Part shown: piece by piece, positions 6,207-11,397 of the stretch
Numbering within the stretch: position 1 is the stretch's first letter
How the letters are laid out: every line of letters starts with the position of its first letter
Assembly: GCA_021162225.1 (NCBI GenBank)
Contig: JAGGZB010000106.1
Span: 1-11,397, forward strand
Source of the DNA: Candidatus Bathyarchaeota archaeon
GTDB lineage: Archaea > Thermoproteota > Bathyarchaeia > Bathyarchaeales > DTEX01
Reading direction: 5' to 3'
DNA length: 11,397 nt
Translations under genes and position numbers: made by a program
Notes under the pieces: generated by a model
Databases searched by the model: none
Told to the model about the DNA's origin: nothing
The model's input: only the letters and a program-made list of their open reading frames with translations

Positions 6207-6868
6207 GTCTTAGAGGGACATAGGTGACGAACTGGACACTCAGCATGTTTCGGATTCAAAGCTCTGCAGAACTTTCTTCCTAACGAGATGAAGAGCATGT
6301 GAACCTTGAAGTATTCTTTGGGCGTATAAAGCGATTCGAGGGTCTTCCTGACCTCCTCGTATCCGGCTTTCTCAGGGACGAAGCCAAGCCTCTTGGAGAC
6401 TCGGTTGACATGTGTATCAACGGGGAGAACTGGTTTTCCAGCGCAGAAAAGGAGCAGAATATCAGCCGTTTTAGGTCCAACTCCGGGAAGCCTTAGGAGC
6501 TTCTCTCTAGCCTCCTCAAGCGGATCCGAATATATGAAGTCAAGCGATCCGCCCAGATCCTTCAGGATAGTCTCGGAGACGGTCTTAATGATTCTTGACT
6601 TGTTCCTGTAAAGTCCCGCGACGAATAGGGCTTCCTCGATCTCCTTAATGTCTGCTTCCGCTAAGCCTTTAGGCGTCAAAGCCACCTTTTTAGAAAGGTT
6701 CTCATAAGCTCTTCTGGTGTTAATCTCAGCCGTAGACTGGCTTATTATTGTTCTCACCAGAACCTTGAACGGGTCTCCAGCTACCTTCGAAATGCTTGGA
6801 ACCTTGAATTTAGACTCCAACGTCTTTAATACGAGTCTAGCTCTGACCCTGTCTCCTTCTTTCAACAT
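6203..6868 (-). CDS. nth: Endonuclease III-like DNA glycosylase (HhH-GPD family)
   Basis: A 221-residue base-excision repair enzyme. Endonuclease III removes oxidised pyrimidines and nicks the abasic strand. The helix-hairpin-helix LRLPGVGPKTADILL (125-139) contains Lys133, the expected Schiff-base lysine. PVDTHVNRV (149-157) contains Asp151, the conserved catalytic aspartate. IISQSTAEINTRRAY (41-55) corresponds to the conserved Ser-Gln helix. The C-terminal cluster loop is Cys201-X6-His208-X2-Cys211-X5-Cys217: the spacing is canonical, but His replaces the second cysteine. The ATG start is touched directly by AAAGGAG. A reverse-strand TATA-like CTTATTTTTAG about 32 bases upstream suggests an almost leaderless message. 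Its TAG and the TAG of the convergent kinase gene share one CTAG. A related mismatch glycosylase specificity cannot be excluded. Confidence 0.9.
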   Translation of the reverse strand: MLKEGDRVRARLVLKTLESKFKVPSISKVAGDPFKVLVRTIISQSTAEINTRRAYENLSKKVALTPKGLAEADIKEIEEALFVAGLYRNKSRIIKTVSETILKDLGGSLDFIYSDPLEEAREKLLRLPGVGPKTADILLLFCAGKPVLPVDTHVNRVSKRLGFVPEKAGYEEVRKTLESLYTPKEYFKVHMLFISLGRKFCRALNPKHAECPVRHLCPSKT

Positions 6869-6894
6869 CTCCTTTAGAATTAAGGCTTTCCACG

Positions 6895-6905
6895 CTAAAA
6901 ATAAG
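6895..6905 (-). promoter_or_regulatory. Putative promoter of the endonuclease III-like gene
   Basis: On the minus strand this reads CTTATTTTTAG, a TATA-like element. Its centre is about 32 bases before the ATG, which would put transcription start only a few bases upstream of translation. Assigned by eye. Confidence 0.35.
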
Positions 6906-6943
6906 TATGTTCATCCATTCCCAGCTTGTCTATTCTCCGTCTC

Positions 6944-6980
6944 TTTTATAAGCGGAACGACACATTTATCTTCTGGAGGT
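6944..6980 (+). promoter_or_regulatory. Putative promoter and Shine-Dalgarno of the HpcH/HpaI-type gene
   Basis: TTTTATAA (6944-6951) is a good archaeal TATA-like box about 37 bases before the ATG at 6985, predicting a leader of about 11 bases. GGAGGT at 6975-6980, 4 bases before the ATG, is the strongest Shine-Dalgarno in the window and fixes that start. Confidence 0.5.
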
Positions 6981-6984
6981 AGAC

Positions 6985-7773
6985 ATGTTGAGGGAGAATA
7001 GGCTTCGGGAACTACTCAGGAAGGGTGAACCAAGCATAGGCACGCGAATAGTTGCGGCGTGGCCTGGACTTGTCGAGATGATCGGGTATACGGGAGTCTA
7101 CGATTATGTTGAGTTTCTAAGCGAGTATGGACCATACACCTTATATGACTTCGACAATTTAGCCAGGGCAGCTGAGCTGGTCGGAATCTCCTCAATGATA
7201 AAGATAGACCAGGAGCCCAGAGTTTACTTGGCTGAGAGAGCCTTAATGGCTGGCATACAGAACGTGCTCTTCGCGGATATTAGAACGGTGGAGGATGCTG
7301 AATTAGCTGTCCGCGCAGTTAGGGCTGAACCTAAAGGTGTAAATGGGTTCAGGATGGATAGGAGGATAGGATATGGCGCCCGCATAGCCTCAGCTGAGGA
7401 TGTCGTTAAAATGTGCGAAGATGCAGTTGTGGCGTTTATGATAGAGAAGAAATCAGCCGTTGAGAATCTTGAGGAGATACTTTCCGTAGACGGGGTAGAT
7501 ATGGTTCAGTTTGGACCTGCGGATTACTCACTGAGCATAGGATTGCCTGGACAGTATAGTCATCCGAAGGTTAGGGAGGCCGAGTTGAAGACTATAAAGA
7601 CAGCCTTAAAGATGGATGTAGCTCCCAGAGCCGAGATAAACAGTCCTAAAGATGCAAAGAGATACTTGGAGCTTGGCGTGCGGCACTTCAGCTTAGGAAC
7701 AGACGCAGGAATCCTATATAACTGGTGGAAGCAGAACGGAGACGAGCTTAAGAAGATACTCTCAAAGATATAG
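6985..7773 (+). CDS. HpcH/HpaI aldolase family protein
   Basis: A 262-residue TIM-barrel protein of the HpcH/HpaI (class II 2-keto-3-deoxy acid aldolase / citrate lyase-like) family. Such enzymes cleave 2-oxo-acids to pyruvate plus an aldehyde, using a divalent metal. The metal ligands appear kept: Glu154 in FMIEKKSAVENL (151-162) and Asp180 in QFGPADYSLSIG (175-186). The usual catalytic Glu-His-Gly is EYG at 47-49, and the usual Arg of the next strand is Lys73 in SSMIKIDQEPR. Together with LFADIRTVEDA (95-105) and VRHFSLGTDAG (232-242) these suggest a distinct subfamily whose reaction may differ from HpaI. The start has a strong Shine-Dalgarno, and a T-rich stretch follows the stop, so it may be monocistronic. 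The visible neighbours do not define a substrate. Confidence 0.85.
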   Translation: MLRENRLRELLRKGEPSIGTRIVAAWPGLVEMIGYTGVYDYVEFLSEYGPYTLYDFDNLARAAELVGISSMIKIDQEPRVYLAERALMAGIQNVLFADIRTVEDAELAVRAVRAEPKGVNGFRMDRRIGYGARIASAEDVVKMCEDAVVAFMIEKKSAVENLEEILSVDGVDMVQFGPADYSLSIGLPGQYSHPKVREAELKTIKTALKMDVAPRAEINSPKDAKRYLELGVRHFSLGTDAGILYNWWKQNGDELKKILSKI

Positions 7774-7800
7774 AAGAGACTTGAAACGGAGACTTCCCAC

Positions 7801-7808
7801 ATTTTTTG
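7801..7808 (+). terminator. T-rich run after the aldolase-family gene
   Basis: ATTTTTTG, with a second TTTT shortly after, lies 28 bases past the aldolase stop and before the next start. Archaeal termination often needs only a T-tract, so this may end the upstream transcript. No stem-loop is evident. Confidence 0.35.
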
Positions 7809-7845
7809 ATTCTTTTGCGCATCTGATCGTTTGAAGGGTTCTTAA

Positions 7846-8211
7846 TTGTTGAAGACGAAGATTTTCAGGGAGACTGTTGAAGAGAAAGGAACAACATATC
7901 TAGCCACAATGCTTGAGATGAAGAATGCCTACATCTTCCTCTTAAGCGAGGGTGAAGAAAAACTTGGGACGCTCGCCGTGTCCGTGCCCCAGAGACCCGG
8001 CATAGTGGGACCTCCTCTTTCCTCGGTGCTACTTGGGGAGAGAAATTCCATGCTTAGTAGAATGTTAGCGGAGAGCCTCGCTAGGAGACTTGGAAAGATA
8101 ATTCTCCTATCAATCTTTACGAGGCATGAGGCAGGCAGAAAAGTCTCACACATATTTTTAAGTCTCCTAGACAAACTCTTGAAGAAAGCGGAGACCGGAG
8201 ATGAGCCTTAG
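7846..8211 (+). CDS. Proteasome assembly chaperone 4 (PAC4)-like protein
   Basis: A 121-residue protein resembling eukaryotic PAC4/PSMG4. An early strand-like segment, NAYIFLLSEGEEKLGTLAVSV (about 27-47), parallels the PAC4 segment FVW...RNLAVAL. Then PLSSVLLGERN (56-66) parallels PVSTSLLGD, and LAESLARRLGKIILLSIF (74-91) parallels LAQRLARKTNKQVFVSY. A closing helix (HIFLSLLDKLLKKAE) matches the family end. In eukaryotes PAC4 works with PAC3 in building the 20S alpha ring. An archaeal role in proteasome assembly is plausible but inferred. Start is TTG at 7846 (or the adjacent TTG at 7849), with GAAGGG about 7 bases upstream. The 3' end overlaps the UbiD-family gene by 11 bases, implying translational coupling. 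No proteasome subunit is in the window. Confidence 0.65.
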   Translation: MLKTKIFRETVEEKGTTYLATMLEMKNAYIFLLSEGEEKLGTLAVSVPQRPGIVGPPLSSVLLGERNSMLSRMLAESLARRLGKIILLSIFTRHEAGRKVSHIFLSLLDKLLKKAETGDEP

Positions 8212-9550
8212 AATCTTCTTGAATGAGCTTGAGAAGAAGGGAGAGGTTCTCCACATACATGAGAGAGTCTCTCCAAGGTTCGAGATGGCATCTGTGATTC
8301 AGGAATTCTCAGAGGGGCCAGTTCTATTCTTCGAGAGAGTTGAAGGACACGATACAAGAGTGGTGGCGAATCTCTGTGGAACGCGAGGCAGAATCTGCTC
8401 AGCCCTGAAGACTTCTCAGAATGAATTATACATGAGGCTATCTGAAGCTCAAAGGAATCCTCTCAAGCCGGAGGTCGCCGAGGAAGCTCCTGTGATGGAC
8501 GTTCATGAAAAACCGGACTTGAGCAGGATTCCGGTGCTACTTCATTTTGAGAGGGACGCAGGGCCCTACATAACGGCCGCAGCGGTCTCGGCGCGAAGTC
8601 TAGATGGGAAGGTTGAGAACGTCTCGGTTCATCGGCTCCTTGTGCTTGACAGAAACCATCTGGTCATACGGCTAGTTCCACGCCACCTCTTCAAGCTTTG
8701 GAGCATGGCTAAGAAGAAGAGGAAAGATCTAGAAGTCGCGATCTCGATAGGGCTTCATCCAGCTGTACTTTTGGCGGCTGCCTCTTCCCCTCCATTCGGC
8801 GTAAGCGAGTATGCCGTAGCAAATAGGCTGCTCGGCGGATCCCTTAAACTCGTCAAGTGTATGGAGATAGATGCGTATGCACCGGCTGAGGCTGAGCTTG
8901 TGCTTGAGGGAAGGATCTCATTCGAGAGGGAGGCTGAGGAGGGACCGTTCGTGGACATAACTGGCACATACGACATAAGCCGGAAGCAACCAGTAGTGGA
9001 GATAGTCAACATCATGCATAGAAAAGACTATATTTATCAGGCTCTTCTTCCCAGCGGTCCGGAGCATCGCTTGCTAATGGGGCTGCCTCGGGAAGCCGCA
9101 ATATATGAGGCTGTGTCCAAGGTGGTTCCAAGGGTTAAGGCTGTGAATCTCTCTAATGGAGGATGCGGGTGGCTCCACGCTGTGATCTCGATAGAGAAGC
9201 AGGCTGAGGGCGACGGTAAAACTGCCCTTCTAGCAGCCTTTGCAGCTCATCCAAGCCTTAAACACGCAGTAGTTGTCGATTCGGATATCGACGTGTTTAA
9301 TCCACGGGAGGTTGAGTGGGCCGTAGCCCTACGGTTTCAAGCAAGCGAGGACTTGATAGTTGTGCCTAACGCCAGGGGCTCAACGCTTGACCCCTCAGCG
9401 GATCAGAAGCGCGGCTTAACCTCGAAGATGGGAATAGATGCTACTCGGCCGCTGAACATTCCAAAGGAGAACTTTGAGAAGGCACGCATTCCATCCACCC
9501 AAAAAGTCGCCGAATTGATTGATAGACTCAGGAGAAAAACGTGGCCGTAA
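8201..9550 (+). CDS. UbiD-family decarboxylase, probable trans-anhydromevalonate 5-phosphate decarboxylase
   Basis: A 449-residue UbiD-family enzyme; these use prenylated FMN, made by a UbiX flavin prenyltransferase, for reversible decarboxylation. Conserved parts include ENVSVHRLLVLD (139-150) with the likely catalytic Arg145, ISIGLHPAVLLAAASSPPFG (181-200), and EEGPFVDITGTYD (246-258), where Glu246/247 and Asp252 match the acidic catalytic positions. Many UbiD relatives have other substrates. Here the two subunits of phosphomevalonate dehydratase lie tail to tail 6 bases away, so I infer the archaeal mevalonate-pathway enzyme that turns trans-anhydromevalonate 5-phosphate into isopentenyl phosphate. 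The ATG start has GGAG 7 bases upstream (8190-8193) and overlaps the PAC4-like gene by 11 bases. No ubiX is present here. Family assignment is firm; substrate assignment comes from context. Confidence 0.88.
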   Translation: MSLRIFLNELEKKGEVLHIHERVSPRFEMASVIQEFSEGPVLFFERVEGHDTRVVANLCGTRGRICSALKTSQNELYMRLSEAQRNPLKPEVAEEAPVMDVHEKPDLSRIPVLLHFERDAGPYITAAAVSARSLDGKVENVSVHRLLVLDRNHLVIRLVPRHLFKLWSMAKKKRKDLEVAISIGLHPAVLLAAASSPPFGVSEYAVANRLLGGSLKLVKCMEIDAYAPAEAELVLEGRISFEREAEEGPFVDITGTYDISRKQPVVEIVNIMHRKDYIYQALLPSGPEHRLLMGLPREAAIYEAVSKVVPRVKAVNLSNGGCGWLHAVISIEKQAEGDGKTALLAAFAAHPSLKHAVVVDSDIDVFNPREVEWAVALRFQASEDLIVVPNARGSTLDPSADQKRGLTSKMGIDATRPLNIPKENFEKARIPSTQKVAELIDRLRRKTWP

Positions 9551-9556
9551 AAGTTG

Positions 9557-10732
9557 CTACTGGCAAGCCTCCTCTATACATCTGTCCAGGGATGAGAAGA
9601 CTGTCTCCACCTTATTCATTGTAGGAGCATAGTACGCAGTCTTAGCCGAATTCGTCATTAGAACATCGACGCCGATCTCCTTAAGCCACGTGACAACGGC
9701 GCATGTATCAGATAGAACCTTCCCGCCGGCAGCCTCTATGATCTTAACATATCTCTCAGCCTTCCTCCTGACATATCTAGATGTGCAGATCCATAACCTG
9801 ACATCTCTCCTAACCCTTCTACCCTCAATCTTTAAGGCTACATGCTTGATCTCTTCAGCTGAGCAATGCGGACAACCTATGTAAACCATGTCCGGAGGCT
9901 CATTAGTCGTTGATAGAGACTCAAAGGCATTTTTCAAATCGTTCATGTCAACGCTTACGACCTCAAGCTCTCCGGAGACCCTCGGGCATGAAGCCTCCGG
10001 ATAAAATATAGATGCCATGCCTGTAGAGGCCATAGCTGATCCCAGATGCTTCAGCTCAGTCTCTCCAGCACACGTCAGCCCGCTGAAGCATGGAATCTCA
10101 TCCTCCAAGAGTCTTCCCACATGCGCCCCAAGCGCTCCATAATCTGCCTCGCTCCTTAGGCACGGCTCAACCTTTACTAGAACATTTGCGAGGCGATTCT
10201 CAGGTTTGTGAACGCCATAGTTCGGGGTCTTACCGATCAACGCAGCCGCTAAGGCACTCGGCCCGCCTTCTCTATTCGTCCATGAATGTAGAACCGAGTT
10301 TGCGTAGACCACTGTTGAGGATTCGGCCCATGCTAGATGCGCATCCTCTTTAGGCTTACTAACATAGTAGGGTGTACATGTTAGGATCATGTCGATCCCC
10401 ATGTTTCGGTATATCTCGATTATTCTGTTCTGCTTCTCCTTGACTTCGAAGATTCCTATCATCTCTTCTGGATGGCTATAGTCTATCCCCGCGGGGTTCG
10501 CCGTTGATTTAACCATTACCTTCACCCCAGACTTGCCTAGGGCCTCAAGGAAGTCGATAGATGCATCTCCAATAGTCTTGTAGGAGACGCCGGAGATATG
10601 AGCTGATTCTATTGGTATTAGCCTATCCGCCCCGAAGAGGTCGCCGAGCTTCACGAGAATCCTCATGGCTACCTGGTACGCCCAACCCTTCTCGCCGTCG
10701 AGTATTCTCTCCTCTTCCCTGCTTAGGTACAT
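9557..10732 (-). CDS. Aconitase X catalytic subunit, probable phosphomevalonate dehydratase large subunit
   Basis: A 391-residue AcnX catalytic-domain protein. In archaea this subunit, with the swivel subunit, dehydrates (R)-5-phosphomevalonate to trans-anhydromevalonate 5-phosphate using a [4Fe-4S] cluster. It opens with LSREEERILDGEKGWAYQVA, typical of the family. IPIESAHISGVSYKTIGD (39-56) and STANPAGIDY (76-85) form conserved pocket regions. GGPSALAAALIGKTPNYG (156-173) is another hallmark. Candidate cluster cysteines are Cys119 (LTCTPYY), Cys287 (YIGCPHC) and Cys344 (SDTCAVV); Cys290 and Cys316 are also present. The ATG overlaps the end of the small-subunit gene by 10 bases, so the two are probably translated in a coupled way. 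The other family reaction, on hydroxyproline-type substrates, is less likely given the partner genes. Confidence 0.92.
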   Translation of the reverse strand: MYLSREEERILDGEKGWAYQVAMRILVKLGDLFGADRLIPIESAHISGVSYKTIGDASIDFLEALGKSGVKVMVKSTANPAGIDYSHPEEMIGIFEVKEKQNRIIEIYRNMGIDMILTCTPYYVSKPKEDAHLAWAESSTVVYANSVLHSWTNREGGPSALAAALIGKTPNYGVHKPENRLANVLVKVEPCLRSEADYGALGAHVGRLLEDEIPCFSGLTCAGETELKHLGSAMASTGMASIFYPEASCPRVSGELEVVSVDMNDLKNAFESLSTTNEPPDMVYIGCPHCSAEEIKHVALKIEGRRVRRDVRLWICTSRYVRRKAERYVKIIEAAGGKVLSDTCAVVTWLKEIGVDVLMTNSAKTAYYAPTMNKVETVFSSLDRCIEEACQ

Positions 10733-11139
10733 GAGCCGTCCCTCTCGAGTATTACAACTGTGCCTTCGTCGCCGTTAACCTCGACAAGGTCGCCCGTTCT
10801 TATCTGAGAGACATCAATTTCATCAACCATTGGAACCTCGGCGATTACCGCTCCGACCACCACGACGGGGTCCGCCTTCTCGTTCACTATTGCCTTTGGG
10901 CCTACGCCTCTTCTTACAAGCGAGTAGAGAACATAGCTTCCGACTGTTGATCCATGTCCATGGGGGAAGCATAGAACGGCGCCTCCTATCTTTTCTCCAT
11001 TAAGGTCATGGTTCTTCTCAATTATTACTCCGGTTTCTGGATCGACCCCGCCTAGGAAGCTTAATGGATTCTTGGACACAAGGGCCTTTCCTCGGGTTCT
11101 CCCTCCCGTTATAGGTCTTCCCTTCAGAACTATCGGCAA
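10723..11139 (-). CDS. Aconitase X swivel subunit, probable phosphomevalonate dehydratase small subunit
   Basis: A 138-residue swivel-domain protein that pairs with the AcnX catalytic subunit to complete the active site. Family marks are GRPITGGRTRGKALVS (7-22), PLSFLGGVDPETG (25-37), FPHGHGSTVGSYVLY (58-72) with Ser64 in the substrate-binding loop, and VVVVGAVIAEVPMVDEID (92-109). In bacteria and eukaryotes the two domains are often fused; separate subunits with the small gene first are the archaeal arrangement. Start is TTG at 11139. The leader carries GGGGGA about 5 bases upstream, a poor Shine-Dalgarno, and reverse-strand AT-rich boxes near 11162-11171 and 11179-11188 are possible TATA elements. 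The former would make the message essentially leaderless. Confidence 0.9.
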   Translation of the reverse strand: MPIVLKGRPITGGRTRGKALVSKNPLSFLGGVDPETGVIIEKNHDLNGEKIGGAVLCFPHGHGSTVGSYVLYSLVRRGVGPKAIVNEKADPVVVVGAVIAEVPMVDEIDVSQIRTGDLVEVNGDEGTVVILERDGSCT

Positions 11140-11215
11140 CGCGTTTCCCCCAGATCAAAGAAGAAAATATCCAACGTAGGATAAGAAGATTCTCCCTTGT
11201 AAAGTGGAGCTATAG
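11140..11215. promoter_or_regulatory. Divergent promoter region between the dehydratase operon and a rightward gene
   Basis: This 76-base gap separates a leftward operon from a rightward open frame. Leftward TATA candidates read GATATTTTCT (11162-11171) and CTTCTTATCC (11179-11188) on the minus strand. Rightward, AAAATATCC (11164-11172) is a possible box. GGAG at 11206-11209 lies 6 bases before the ATG at 11216. Confidence 0.35.
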
Positions 11216-11397
11216 ATGAATTCACAGATTGAGGATAGCGCTGCGCCTTATTATAGGAGTCACCGAGATGGAAAGCATGGTTTCATATATAATCCGCCGG
11301 ATAAAAGCACTGGTCGGCCTGCAGTAACCAGGGAGGAGAGATCTACGGCTATTTACCCGCGTAATCTCCACTGGCTACTATCAACATGCCTCAGTAC
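11216..11397 (+). CDS. Unrecognised protein, N-terminal 60 codons (cut by the right edge)
   Basis: From ATG at 11216 the frame stays open to the window edge (60 complete codons), starting MNSQIEDSAAPYYRSHRDGK and reaching NPPDKSTGRPAVTREERST. GGAG (11206-11209), 6 bases before the ATG, supports the start. The visible part is polar, with no signal peptide or membrane segment, and I do not recognise a family. All three minus-strand frames here are interrupted. It is divergent from the dehydratase operon. With only the N-terminus visible, it could still be a non-coding chance frame. Confidence 0.45.
   Translation, partial: MNSQIEDSAAPYYRSHRDGKHGFIYNPPDKSTGRPAVTREERSTAIYPRNLHWLLSTCLS

Noticed and set aside
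1..11397. tRNA, rRNA, CRISPR, insertion-sequence or phage features
   Set aside because: Intergenic gaps are all under about 190 bases and show no cloverleaf-like, repeat-spacer or inverted-repeat pattern; no transposase or integrase motif appears in any gene.

Overview
The window is from an archaeon. It carries CDP-archaeol synthase (CarS), a RadB recombinase paralog, an archaeal Clp1/Grc3-type polynucleotide kinase, a PAC4-like proteasome chaperone, and the phosphomevalonate dehydratase plus UbiD-type decarboxylase of the archaeal mevalonate route. TATA-like boxes with short leaders and frequent TTG starts fit this. RadB argues against a typical crenarchaeon. An uncultivated lineage such as Bathyarchaeia is a guess, since nothing here fixes the taxon.

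Layout. 2-1816: 3' part of a large glycoside-hydrolase-like gene, cut by the left edge. 1827-2351 (minus): CarS, divergent from a 60-residue 4-oxalocrotonate tautomerase-like protein (2472-2654). 2659-4115 (minus): RadB followed by a DUF5131 protein with a radical-SAM-type cysteine triad. Divergent from RadB are an RNase H-fold (RuvC/YqgF-like) protein (about 4301-4915) and a Clp1/Grc3-type kinase (4938-6206). Tail to tail with the kinase is an endonuclease III-like glycosylase (6203-6868, minus). 6985-7773: HpcH/HpaI-type aldolase. 7846-9550: PAC4-like protein overlapping a UbiD-family decarboxylase. 9557-11139 (minus): large and small subunits of aconitase X / phosphomevalonate dehydratase. 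11216 to the right edge: start of an unrecognised gene.

How the genes fit together. The two aconitase-X subunits and the UbiD-type enzyme make a coherent isoprenoid set: mevalonate 5-phosphate is dehydrated to trans-anhydromevalonate 5-phosphate, then decarboxylated to isopentenyl phosphate. CarS works far downstream in the same supply line, activating the finished isoprenoid ether lipid. The centre (2659-6868) looks like a nucleic-acid maintenance block: recombinase, RNase H-fold protein, RNA/DNA 5'-kinase and base-excision glycosylase.

The region is densely packed. Many neighbours overlap or are separated by only a few bases. I found no tRNA, rRNA, CRISPR array, insertion sequence or phage gene. 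The most interesting loose ends are an open, protein-like frame without a normal start between RadB and its promoter, the RadB/RNase H-fold divergent pair, a His in place of one cluster cysteine in the glycosylase, and the overlap of a proteasome-chaperone-like gene with an isoprenoid gene.
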